The notes beneath the pieces were generated by a model. It made no database searches. It was given only the letters and a program-made list of their open reading frames with translations, and was not told the DNA's origin. A stretch of DNA of 45,018 bases from Cellvibrionales bacterium (GTDB lineage Bacteria > Pseudomonadota > Gammaproteobacteria > Pseudomonadales > JAHEIH01): positions 1 to 45,018 of the forward strand of contig JAHEIH010000007.1 in assembly GCA_024639455.1 (NCBI GenBank), read 5' to 3'. Both the position numbers and the translations under genes were made by a program. Shown piece by piece: positions 7,263-15,190 of the stretch; the stretch's first letter is position 1; every line of letters starts with the position of its first letter.

Positions 7263-8428
7263 TGCAGTTACTTAATCGCGTCCTAGCCTCTCGTCATTGG
7301 AACGAAGAGGAACGCATGATTCTGGATTCGGTGCAGCGTGTGGTGAATGACATTATCGCCCCCAACGCTGAACACATCGATGCCACTGGCGAGTTCCCTT
7401 GGGACAACGTTAACGCCCTCAACGAATTGGGGTTGAACGCCATTTTTGTTCCTGAAGCATACGGCGGCATGCCTATGTCGTACCGCCTCTATTTGGAAAT
7501 CGTGACCCTGATTTCGGAGGCGTGCGCCTCGACCGGTATCATTTACGCCACCAACTACCACGGCATGAAGCCGCTGATCGAGTTTGGTAACGAAGAGCAG
7601 AAACAGCGCCTGTTGCCTTGTATTGCTGAAGGGGGGCTGGGCGCGCTGGCGATCACCGAACCTACCGCGGGTTCTGACGCCACCGGTATGAAAACCAGTT
7701 TTACCCCCGATGGCGACGAGATTATCATCAAGGGCTCGAAGATCTTCATCAGCAATGGTGACGTGGCCGACCGCTACTTGGTGTTCGGTAAGTGGAGCGA
7801 AATCGATGACAACAAAGGCTCTATCAGTGCGCTGATACTGGAGAAAGGCGCCGAGGGCTTCTCTGTCATTTCTAAAGAAAAGAAAATGGGTCACAACGGT
7901 TCTTCAACCTGTGCTCTCGCGTTTGATGGCGTGCGCGTGCCGCGCGCCAACCTGCTGGGTGAGCCTGGCGACGGTCTGAAAATTCTGTTGGCGTCCCTCA
8001 ACAAGTCGCGCCCTTCGGTAGCGGCTCATGCTCGAGGTATTGCACGTGCAGCGTTCTACGACATGGTGAACTACGCCAACGAGCGCGTGCAGTCAAAGCG
8101 CCCCATCATCGATTTCCAAGGTATCCAGTTCAAGATTGCCGATCTGGCAGGTGAACTGTTGATGCTGGAAAAGTGGATGGACTACGTTGCAGACTTGGTC
8201 GATAGCGGTATTAACGACATGGGTATGGAAGCGTCCGTGGCTAAACAGCGCGGTAGTGACTTGGCCATGAAGATGGCCATCGAGTGCGTGCAGACCCATG
8301 GTGGCTATGGCTACTGTCGTGATTACCGCGCCGAGCGCCTGATGCGCGATGCAAAAATCTGTCAAATTTGGGAAGGCACCAACGAAGTGCACCGCCAGTT
8401 GATTGGTCGTAGCTTTAAAGCGCGTTAA
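7262..8428 (+). CDS. aliB: Acyl-CoA dehydrogenase (AliB type)
   Basis: A 388-aa FAD-dependent acyl-CoA dehydrogenase with the catalytic Glu in IWEGTNEVHRQ (about residue 371), the ITEPTAGSD flavin/substrate segment and HGGYGYCRDYRAERLMRDAK. It passes electrons to ETF, which is encoded downstream at 26229-27907. The start codon overlaps the BadH-type stop by one base. By position it would form the ring double bond of cyclohexanecarboxyl-CoA (AliB step). A role on a side chain or on pimeloyl-CoA cannot be excluded. Confidence 0.8.
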   Translation: MQLLNRVLASRHWNEEERMILDSVQRVVNDIIAPNAEHIDATGEFPWDNVNALNELGLNAIFVPEAYGGMPMSYRLYLEIVTLISEACASTGIIYATNYHGMKPLIEFGNEEQKQRLLPCIAEGGLGALAITEPTAGSDATGMKTSFTPDGDEIIIKGSKIFISNGDVADRYLVFGKWSEIDDNKGSISALILEKGAEGFSVISKEKKMGHNGSSTCALAFDGVRVPRANLLGEPGDGLKILLASLNKSRPSVAAHARGIARAAFYDMVNYANERVQSKRPIIDFQGIQFKIADLAGELLMLEKWMDYVADLVDSGINDMGMEASVAKQRGSDLAMKMAIECVQTHGGYGYCRDYRAERLMRDAKICQIWEGTNEVHRQLIGRSFKAR

Positions 8429-8457
8429 TTCCAAACCAATGCTAGGAGAGTAGGACA

Positions 8458-9966
8458 TTGTCTACTGCAATTAAAAAAGTCGCCGTGTGTGGCGCAGGTG
8501 GTACCATGGGTGCCGGTATCGCTCTAGTGGCCGCGCGGGGCGGTTTTGAGACTGTGTGTTTCGACCTGTCGAGTGAGCGCTTAGAGCAGCAATCCGCCGC
8601 TGCCGCTAAGTTTTTCGACAAGGCCATCGCGCGCGGTAAGATGGATCAGGCACAGCGCGACGCTGCACTGGCTCGCATGAGCAACACCTCGGACCTGAAT
8701 GATCTAGCTGATTGCGATTTAGTGATCGAGGCCATTTTTGAAAACCTAGAGGTGAAACGCGAGCTATTCACCAAGCTGAACGGCATCTGTAAACCTGAGA
8801 CGATTTTTGCGTCCAACACCTCGACGCTGTCGATCACTCAGATCGCCGGTGGTTGTGGACGTGAAGACAAAGTTGTTGGCATGCACTTCTGCTTGCCCGC
8901 ACAGGTGATGAAGCTGATCGAAATGTCGCGCGGTATCAATACCTCGGATGAAACCTTCAATAACGCGTGGGCTTGGACCGAAACGGCAGGTCAAATCCCC
9001 GTAGAAACCCAGGACAAACCAGGCTTCATCCTCAATGCCTTGTTGGTACCCTTCAACAACGACGTGATCCGCGCCATCGAAGCGGGCTTGGCCAGCGCCG
9101 AGGATATCGATATCGCTATCCGTACAGGCTTAGGCTACAAAATGGGTCCCTGCACCCTGTTGGATCTGATCGGTTTGGATACTCAAGTGCTATTGGGTGA
9201 AGCTTTCTACCCCATCACTCTCGACACCCGCGCATCGGTACCGCCGTTACTACGTCGCATGGTGGCAGCCGGTAAACTGGGTAATAAGTCGGGCGAAGGT
9301 TTCCTCACCGCTGAAGTAGCCCCCAAGGCTGAATCTTGTTTGAGTTACGAAGTGATCGGCAAAACTGGTCGCTCCTTCCCTGATGGCGACCACCCGTTGG
9401 CGGCGGGTTCAGTCATCCATGGTGATGTGCGTATTTACACGGGCACGTGCTTTGAAGTTAACGCCGACAAAGCCGCGATTGCGGTGGAGCTGGATACCGA
9501 ATGTCTCGGTGTTTACACCGGCGAATTGGGTGACGAAGCGACCGCTAATGTGGTTGGCTTTGCGCGCTATCGCAACGGTAGTGAAGCACCGTCTAATCTT
9601 ATTGAGTTGGTTTACAAGCCCCACACCAAGCCCGCGGCCATCGCCGCCGCCCGCGCAGTATTTGAAGTAGCCGGCTTTGATGTGGTGCTGTGTAATGATT
9701 TGCCGGGTCGTATTGTCGATCGCCTGGTGCGTCCTAAGTATAACGACGCACTGCGTTTTGTCGACGAAGGCCTGGCATCACCGGCCGACATGGACAAGAC
9801 CTGCTGCATGGGGCTGGGTTATCCCGTTGGTCCTGTGGGGCGCGCCGTGGCGGGTGGCCTTGCGCGTCACTACTGTGTGTCAAAAGCGATCTACGATATG
9901 ACCGGGCAGCCTGGTTATGCGCCCGCCCGTGCCGCCGTTGTCGAACATCAACGCAGTCAAGCCTAA
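8458..9966 (+). CDS. 3-hydroxyacyl-CoA dehydrogenase, two C-terminal domains
   Basis: A 502-aa NAD-dependent 3-hydroxyacyl-CoA dehydrogenase of the long PaaH-like form, with an N-terminal Rossmann domain and two C-terminal helical domains. The dinucleotide loop is GAGGTMGAG, one residue longer than the usual GAGTMGAG. Catalytic His143 and Glu155 are present, but the usual HFFNP reads HFCLP. Asn193 is retained in GFILNALL. The start is TTG with AGGAG upstream. It follows the AliB-type gene by 29 nt and is closed by a strong terminator at 9982-10009. The altered active-site loop may point to a bulky or cyclic substrate. Confidence 0.85.
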   Translation: MSTAIKKVAVCGAGGTMGAGIALVAARGGFETVCFDLSSERLEQQSAAAAKFFDKAIARGKMDQAQRDAALARMSNTSDLNDLADCDLVIEAIFENLEVKRELFTKLNGICKPETIFASNTSTLSITQIAGGCGREDKVVGMHFCLPAQVMKLIEMSRGINTSDETFNNAWAWTETAGQIPVETQDKPGFILNALLVPFNNDVIRAIEAGLASAEDIDIAIRTGLGYKMGPCTLLDLIGLDTQVLLGEAFYPITLDTRASVPPLLRRMVAAGKLGNKSGEGFLTAEVAPKAESCLSYEVIGKTGRSFPDGDHPLAAGSVIHGDVRIYTGTCFEVNADKAAIAVELDTECLGVYTGELGDEATANVVGFARYRNGSEAPSNLIELVYKPHTKPAAIAAARAVFEVAGFDVVLCNDLPGRIVDRLVRPKYNDALRFVDEGLASPADMDKTCCMGLGYPVGPVGRAVAGGLARHYCVSKAIYDMTGQPGYAPARAAVVEHQRSQA

Positions 9967-9981
9967 GCGGCTAGCGCGTTT

Positions 9982-10009
9982 AATAGGCCCTTTCGAGGGC
10001 CTATTTTTT
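9982..10009 (+). terminator. Intrinsic terminator with TTCG tetraloop
   Basis: A perfect 10-bp stem (9982-9991 with 9996-10005) closes on TTCG and runs into a T-tract. It ends the ring-cleavage operon only 17 nt before the next ATG, so the second dehydrogenase needs read-through or an unseen promoter. Confidence 0.9.
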
Positions 10010-10026
10010 ATCGAATTGAAAAGAGA

Positions 10027-11457
10027 ATGAGTATGACAGCATTAGCATCAGACGTTGTGGTTGGGGTGGTTGGCGCCGGCACCATGGGGGCAGGTATTGC
10101 ACAGGTGGCGGCAGCCGCGGGACACCCCGTGGTGTTATTTGACGCCTTCGACGGTGCGGGCGAAGCGGGTAAGCAACGGCTCGCGGCGGGTCTCGACAAG
10201 TTGGTCGCCAAAGGAAAAATGAGCGTCGAGGACTGCCAAGCATTACTCGACCGCATCAGCATCGCCGACAGTATGGCGGCCATGGCGCCAGCCGGATTGG
10301 TCGTTGAAGCGATCTTGGAAGACCTTGACGTGAAGCGACAATTGTTTGCCGAGCTAGAGGCTATTGTCGCGCCTGAGGCTATCTTGAGCTCTAATACCTC
10401 CTCAATCTCAATTACTTCCATTGCGCGGGATCTACAGCGGCCCGAGCGCTTTGTGGGTATGCACTTTTTTAACCCTGCGCCAGTAATGAAGCTGGTTGAA
10501 GTGATCTCGGGGGTAGCGACATCGAGCGAAGTGGCGGCCTGTGTATTTGCCATCGCGTCGACTTGGGGCAAGGTGGCGGTGCATGCTAAATCAACCCCGG
10601 GTTTTATCGTGAACCGCGTGGCGCGCCCCTACTATGCCGAGGCGCTGCGTCTTTTCGAAGAGCAATTGGCCGATCCCGCAACCCTAGACGCGTTATTGAC
10701 CGGTGGGGCTGGCTTCCGTCTCGGCCCCTTCGCATTGATGGATCTGATCGGTCAGGATGTGAATTACGCTGTGAGTGAATCTGTCTTTAACGCGTTCTAT
10801 CAAGAGCCGCGGTTTAGGCCTTCATTGGTGCAGCGCGAGTTGGTCAATGCCGGCTTCCTGGGTCGCAAAAGTGGGCGCGGTTTCTACCGTTACGATGACG
10901 GCGCCGATACGCTAAGCGTGAGTCAGATCGAGGTGCCTGCAGGGACAGCCAGCGCTGAGTTGAATCCGGCTGGTGTCAGCGTAGTCGACGGCGTACAAGT
11001 GCGAATGACCGATGGTCGAACCGCGCAGGCCGTGGCCCGCGCCGAAGGTTTCCCTGTGATCTTGTTTGACCTGTTAACCGAACAGTCGACGCGGGTGGCG
11101 ATCAGTGCTTCGAGCGATGTTTTAGATACCGTGTTACACAGCGTGGTGGCGGGTTTTAACGCCCGCGGCATCGAGGTCACTCATGTGGCGGATTGGCCAG
11201 GATTGGTGGTAATGCGTACGGTGGCCATGTTGGCGAACGAGGCCTTCGAGGCAATGCTGCAAGGCGTGGCCAATGGCGAGGGTATAGACAACGCCATGCT
11301 ATTTGGCGTTAACTATCCCCGCGGCCCCGTGGCTTGGGCACAGCAAATTGGCCTGACGACCATCCTTAAGGTATTGGATGCCATCCATGCGCTGACCGGA
11401 GATCCACGCTACCGCGCGTCGATGAAACTTCGCTTGGAGGCTGAATGCCATTTTTAA
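10027..11457 (+). CDS. 3-hydroxyacyl-CoA dehydrogenase, canonical long form
   Basis: A 476-aa paralogue of the preceding gene with canonical motifs: VVGAGTMGAGIA, SSNTSSISIT, GMHFFNPAPVMKLVEV with His146 and Glu158, and TPGFIVNR. A second, partly duplicated C-terminal domain follows FLGRKSGRGFYRY. It oxidises (S)-3-hydroxyacyl-CoA with NAD. The last 13 nt overlap the start of the CMD-family gene. No sigma54 or clear sigma70 promoter is visible in the short gap after the terminator. Together with its paralogue it suggests separate beta-oxidation rounds for different chain or ring intermediates. Confidence 0.88.
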   Translation: MSMTALASDVVVGVVGAGTMGAGIAQVAAAAGHPVVLFDAFDGAGEAGKQRLAAGLDKLVAKGKMSVEDCQALLDRISIADSMAAMAPAGLVVEAILEDLDVKRQLFAELEAIVAPEAILSSNTSSISITSIARDLQRPERFVGMHFFNPAPVMKLVEVISGVATSSEVAACVFAIASTWGKVAVHAKSTPGFIVNRVARPYYAEALRLFEEQLADPATLDALLTGGAGFRLGPFALMDLIGQDVNYAVSESVFNAFYQEPRFRPSLVQRELVNAGFLGRKSGRGFYRYDDGADTLSVSQIEVPAGTASAELNPAGVSVVDGVQVRMTDGRTAQAVARAEGFPVILFDLLTEQSTRVAISASSDVLDTVLHSVVAGFNARGIEVTHVADWPGLVVMRTVAMLANEAFEAMLQGVANGEGIDNAMLFGVNYPRGPVAWAQQIGLTTILKVLDAIHALTGDPRYRASMKLRLEAECHF

Positions 11458-12002
11458 GTTCGCTGCCCGACAACGCTGGGCCGCCTAATCTGTTCAAGCG
11501 CTACCCCGAGATCTACGAGGCGTGGGCGCACATGAGTCAGGCCATGATGAATGGCCCCTCGCACCTGTCGCGCGGTGAACGCGAGCTGATACTCACCTAC
11601 GCGGCGGGTGTCGCCGGTTGCGAATTTGTCTACACCGCCCATGCTGAGGTCGCCTACCAACTGGGTATCGAGCGCGGTCTGGTTGAGGCGATGTTGACTG
11701 ATTTAGACACCGCGCCGGTGTCGGATAAGCTGCGTCCAATTATGCAATACGTCAGGCAATTAAGCATTGCTCCCGGCGGTGTGACTCAGGCGATGGTAGA
11801 TGCCGTGATGGCTGCGGGGTGGAGTGAGGACGTCTTGCATTCAGCGGCGGTTATCTGTGCGCGTGCTGCATTTATGCAGCGTTTGGTGCAGGGTTTTGGT
11901 TTTGCCACAACCACGCCAGAGGTCATTGAAAAGCACGCTATCAAGCGTGTCGAAAACGGCTACGTCAATTTGTACAGTGTATTCAAAAAAAATCAGCCTT
12001 AA
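11445..12002 (+). CDS. Carboxymuconolactone decarboxylase/AhpD-like protein lacking the CxxC pair
   Basis: A 185-aa all-helical CMD/AhpD-fold protein. The hallmark ExxxxCxxCxxxH is reduced: Cys59 and His66 remain, but the second cysteine is Val62 (GCEFVYTAHA). A peroxidase function of the AhpD type is therefore unlikely, and a decarboxylase, lactone-related or binding role is more probable. It overlaps the upstream dehydrogenase gene, so it is translationally coupled to it. It converges on the acyl-CoA dehydrogenase gene that ends at 12068. The substrate is unknown. Confidence 0.72.
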   Translation: MPFLSSLPDNAGPPNLFKRYPEIYEAWAHMSQAMMNGPSHLSRGERELILTYAAGVAGCEFVYTAHAEVAYQLGIERGLVEAMLTDLDTAPVSDKLRPIMQYVRQLSIAPGGVTQAMVDAVMAAGWSEDVLHSAAVICARAAFMQRLVQGFGFATTTPEVIEKHAIKRVENGYVNLYSVFKKNQP

Positions 12003-12022
12003 GGCTGACCAAAGGGGGAGAT

Positions 12023-12056
12023 GGCTAGGCTGCCCATCCGGAAAAGCAGCCCAGCC
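12023..12056. terminator. Possible terminator hairpin between convergent genes
   Basis: GGCT-a-GGCTGC pairs with GCAGCC-c-AGCC around a 12-nt loop. No T-run follows on either strand, so termination is only suggested by its place between two convergent genes. Confidence 0.4.
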
Positions 12057-12067
12057 ATTGAACGGTA

Positions 12068-13267
12068 TTAACCCTTGCGGCCCATCGAGCGCAGGCCGGT
12101 TTTGCCGTGGTGGCGATCGGCCACTTTGTAGCCCAGCGCGTCTTCAGCAATCAATATTTTCTGTACGTTCGCGGTGCCTTCACCGGTAAACATCAAGTCG
12201 GCATACTTTTTATAGCGCGAGATGCGGTACTCGGTTGAAAGACCGTAGCCACCGAAGATCTGTTGCGCGGTATCGGCGCAGAATTTGGCTGTTTTTGAGG
12301 CGTGGAACTTGGCAATAGCGGCTAAACGGTTGGTGGGCAATTCTTCGTCCATCGCTTGTGCCGCTTGGTATACCAGCGCACGGCTCGCTTCAATTTCTAC
12401 CGCCATCTCAGCGATTTGTGCCTGAATCATCTGGTAGTGACCAATAGGTTGTCCTTTGATGATGCGCTCGTTGGCGTATTTCACCGCGTCTTCAAAACAG
12501 CCAATGGCAATGCCCAGAGCCTTAGCGCCGATTACCGCACGGCCGCCTTGTAGAGCACGCATAATGATCTTGAAGCCTTCGCCTTCTTCGCCCAAGCGGT
12601 TCTCCACGGGCACGACGAAGTCATCCAAGAATACCGCACAAGTGCGGAATGACTTAGACAGACCTACGTCGATGGGTTGTGCGCTGTAGCCGGGGTATTT
12701 CTTGGGTTCGACGATGAACGCTGTCACGCCACGTGCGCCAGCCTCGGGGTCAGTTTTGGCGAGCAAGATGCCCACATCGCACTCATCGCCCAAGGTGGCC
12801 CACATTTTTGAACCGTTCAGTTTGTAGACGTCGCCTTCGCGGCGCGCGAAAGTTTTCATTGCGCCTGCAGCATCCGAGCCACCGCCGGCTTCGGTCAATG
12901 CCATCATGCCCACGGTATTACCCGCTAGTAGGTCTGGAACGTACTTTTGAATTTGCTCGTCGGTACCAGCCAAGAAAATACAGGCAGGGCAGTTGCCACC
13001 GTTTTGGTTGAAGCCGCCGTAGCGAACGTCCATACGAGCGATTTCTTCAATGATGATGGCCGCCGCCAAGTAACCCATGTCGCTGCCACCAATCTCTTCT
13101 GGAAAGGTACAACCGTAGAAGCCAGCATCACCCGCTCTTTTGATCAGGTCGCGGGGCAATTCACCGCGTTCTTCATACGCATCCATATTGGGGATGATTT
13201 CTTGTTCCATGAAACGGCGAATGCTGTCGCGGATAGCGCCAATTTCGTCTGGGAGCATTTGATCCAT
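12068..13267 (-). CDS. Acyl-CoA dehydrogenase
   Basis: A 399-aa acyl-CoA dehydrogenase with MALTEAGGGSD, FGGYGLSTEYRISRYKKYADLMF and the catalytic Glu in GEGTANVQ (about residue 363, usually EGTNEIQ). The ATG at 13267 has AGAGGA upstream. A longer in-frame start at 13429 lies upstream of the sigma54 promoter at 13343-13358 and is therefore rejected. It is divergent from the thiolase-like/MaoC operon. It may supply the alpha,beta-desaturation that precedes MaoC hydration and aldolytic cleavage. The substrate is not predictable from the sequence. Confidence 0.88.
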   Translation of the reverse strand: MDQMLPDEIGAIRDSIRRFMEQEIIPNMDAYEERGELPRDLIKRAGDAGFYGCTFPEEIGGSDMGYLAAAIIIEEIARMDVRYGGFNQNGGNCPACIFLAGTDEQIQKYVPDLLAGNTVGMMALTEAGGGSDAAGAMKTFARREGDVYKLNGSKMWATLGDECDVGILLAKTDPEAGARGVTAFIVEPKKYPGYSAQPIDVGLSKSFRTCAVFLDDFVVPVENRLGEEGEGFKIIMRALQGGRAVIGAKALGIAIGCFEDAVKYANERIIKGQPIGHYQMIQAQIAEMAVEIEASRALVYQAAQAMDEELPTNRLAAIAKFHASKTAKFCADTAQQIFGGYGLSTEYRISRYKKYADLMFTGEGTANVQKILIAEDALGYKVADRHHGKTGLRSMGRKG

Positions 13268-13342
13268 TTGTCGAGTCCTCTGCTGGGATGTATTAGTCGT
13301 TCGTCGCTGTGTATTGATATACGACGAGATACTCCGCCTATA

Positions 13343-13358
13343 CGCAAATTTCAGACCA
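13343..13358 (-). promoter_or_regulatory. Sigma54 promoter for the acyl-CoA dehydrogenase gene
   Basis: The minus strand reads TGGTCTGAAATTTGCG, with GG-N10-GC exact. The predicted start is near 13332, 65 nt before the ATG. It is only 44 nt from the divergent promoter at 13402-13417. Confidence 0.75.
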
Positions 13359-13401
13359 GTATTGTGCATTTTGGTTTTTTGCTGAGGATTTTGTTGATGC
13401 G

Positions 13402-13417
13402 TGGCGCAGTTATTGCA
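13402..13417 (+). promoter_or_regulatory. Sigma54 promoter for the thiolase-like/MaoC operon
   Basis: TGGCGCAGTTATTGCA has GG-N10-GC spacing and a TTGCA -12 box. The predicted start is near 13428, about 90 nt before the GTG at 13519. Confidence 0.84.
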
Positions 13418-13518
13418 TCGCAGCAGCATAAAAATGCGTAGTGCACGCGTCGCTTCAGCGATGACGAGCCGCGCTAGGTGTCATGTCACTCTCCATGTGA
13501 CCTTGAGGAGTACAGTTT

Positions 13519-14685
13519 GTGTCTCTAAGAAACAAAGCAGTGATTGTCGGTGTCGGTGAAAGCGACATTGGCAAGCTACCCCACATGAGTGGTTTGGGCT
13601 TGAACGCTCAAGCCGCCAAGCGCGCTATCGACGATGCGGGTTTGAAGCCCAGTCAGATCGATGGCCTGCTAACGGCCTACTCGTTTACTGAGCCCTATTT
13701 TATGTTGGGCTCGGTGCTGGCGGAGTACTTAGGGATACAACCAAAATACTGCAGTTCCATCGTGGTGGGTGGCGCTTCTCCTACTGTGATGCTGCACCAT
13801 GCCGCGCAAGCGGTAGCGAGCGGGGCTGCAAATTACGTACTGGTATGCGCCGGTGAAAATCGCGCCACAGGGATGAGTCGTGACGATGCAGTGTCGGCAC
13901 TGGCGGCGGTGGGCCACCCCTATTTTGAGGCGCCTTACGGTTTGGGAATTCCCTCTCTTTATGCCTTGGTGGCGCAAGCCTATATGAAGAAATACGGTAC
14001 GACGCGTGAGCAAATGGCGGCGGTCGCGGTCAACACGCGCAACCATGCCTTGTTACACCCCAATGCCCATATGAAAAAGCCACTGACGATTGAAGAGGTC
14101 CTCAATTCCAAGCCCATTTCAGCGCCGCTCAATATGTTGGATTGCTGTCTGATATCGGATGCTGGTGGCGCTTTCATTGTTACCCGCCCTGAACTAGCAG
14201 AAGATTTACCCAGCGAAGCGGTTTGGTTGGCGGGCATCGGTGAGGCCCACACCCATGAGCACCTGCTGTCAGCGCCTTCCTTGACGGAATTCGGTGCGTC
14301 CCAGTCGGGTCAGCGGGCCTATGATATGGCGGGGCTCGGTCCCAGTGACATGGATGTGGCCATGCTCTACGACTGCTTCAGTATCGTGCCGATTATTGAA
14401 ATGGAAGAGCTTGGTCTGGCCCCGCGCGGTGAAGGGGGCGCGATGTTCGCGTCGGGTGATGCCGCTGTTGGCGGGCGCCTACCCATTAATACTCATGGCG
14501 GTATGCTGAGTCATGCACACGCTGGTGCTGTGGGTGGCTTGATGGCCTTAATCGAAGCCGTGCGCCAGTTGCGTCACCGCGCCGATAAGCGCCAAGTGGC
14601 CAACGCCGAGACAGCGATCGTGCACGGTGAGGGAGGCATTTTGTCGTCGCACTGTACGGCCGTTCTTACGCGCGAAGCGCGCTAA
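13519..14685 (+). CDS. Thiolase-fold protein without the nucleophilic Cys (Ltp2/SCP-x-like, probable aldolase)
   Basis: A 388-aa thiolase-superfamily protein of the lipid-transfer/SCP-x-like branch. Where SCP-x thiolases carry the nucleophilic Cys (C-S-T-G-S-T), this protein has GGASPT with Gly85. The C-terminal GHPxGATG is HAHAGAVGG, preceded by NTHGG. This is the pattern of non-thiolytic members such as the Ltp2 retro-aldolases, which need a DUF35 partner, and a DUF35 protein is encoded at 17928-18335. GTG start with GAGGAG upstream. First gene of an operon with MaoC, crotonase, dehydrogenase and amidohydrolase. The likely role is C-C cleavage of a beta-hydroxyacyl-CoA. It is not an ordinary beta-ketothiolase. 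Confidence 0.75.
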   Translation: MSLRNKAVIVGVGESDIGKLPHMSGLGLNAQAAKRAIDDAGLKPSQIDGLLTAYSFTEPYFMLGSVLAEYLGIQPKYCSSIVVGGASPTVMLHHAAQAVASGAANYVLVCAGENRATGMSRDDAVSALAAVGHPYFEAPYGLGIPSLYALVAQAYMKKYGTTREQMAAVAVNTRNHALLHPNAHMKKPLTIEEVLNSKPISAPLNMLDCCLISDAGGAFIVTRPELAEDLPSEAVWLAGIGEAHTHEHLLSAPSLTEFGASQSGQRAYDMAGLGPSDMDVAMLYDCFSIVPIIEMEELGLAPRGEGGAMFASGDAAVGGRLPINTHGGMLSHAHAGAVGGLMALIEAVRQLRHRADKRQVANAETAIVHGEGGILSSHCTAVLTREAR

Positions 14686-14716
14686 TTAAATATAAACATT
14701 AAGAATAGGAATAATT

Positions 14717-15190
14717 ATGTCTCAACAAGTTCGCGGTCTGTACTTTGATGATTTTACCGTCGGTCAGGTGATCGAGACGCCCCGTCGCACCATTACCAAC
14801 ACCGATATTGTTAATTTCGCCTGCCTGTCTGGCGATTTCAACGGTGTGCACACCGACTGGGAATACTGCAAAACCACCCCTTTCGGTGAGCCAATCGCCC
14901 ACGCGCCGCTAATCTACGCCATTATGGGTGGTTTGACTTACGCGAGCGGTGTTAACGACGGCACCTTGATGGCGGTGATTGGCATCGACGAGTGGCGCAT
15001 GCATTCACCGGTGAAGCACGGCGATACCATTTACATGCGCCAAACGGTCATGGAAACCCGCGCATCATCTAAGCCCGGTCGCGGCATCGTTAAATTTAAG
15101 CGCGAGTTCATGAATCAGCGCGGTGAAGCCTGCCAGAGCATGATCGCTACCTTTATGTACAAGGCACGCCCCGAAGGTGATAAACAATGA
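14717..15190 (+). CDS. MaoC-family enoyl-CoA hydratase
   Basis: A 157-aa single hot-dog-fold MaoC-like protein. The hydratase motif is visible as SGDFNGVHTD followed by PFGEPIAHAPL, giving the expected Asp/Asn/His set. It would hydrate a trans-2-enoyl-CoA to a 3-hydroxyacyl-CoA. AGGA precedes the ATG and the stop overlaps the next ATG (ATGA). Placed between a Cys-less thiolase-like protein and a crotonase, and sharing a regulon with a DUF35 protein, it resembles the hydratase partner of steroid side-chain aldolase systems. Confidence 0.85.
   Translation: MSQQVRGLYFDDFTVGQVIETPRRTITNTDIVNFACLSGDFNGVHTDWEYCKTTPFGEPIAHAPLIYAIMGGLTYASGVNDGTLMAVIGIDEWRMHSPVKHGDTIYMRQTVMETRASSKPGRGIVKFKREFMNQRGEACQSMIATFMYKARPEGDKQ

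Noticed and set aside
13268-13429. N-terminal extension of the acyl-CoA dehydrogenase frame with a cysteine-rich start
   Set aside because: It lies across the promoter at 13343-13358, lacks a ribosome binding site and does not match the family.
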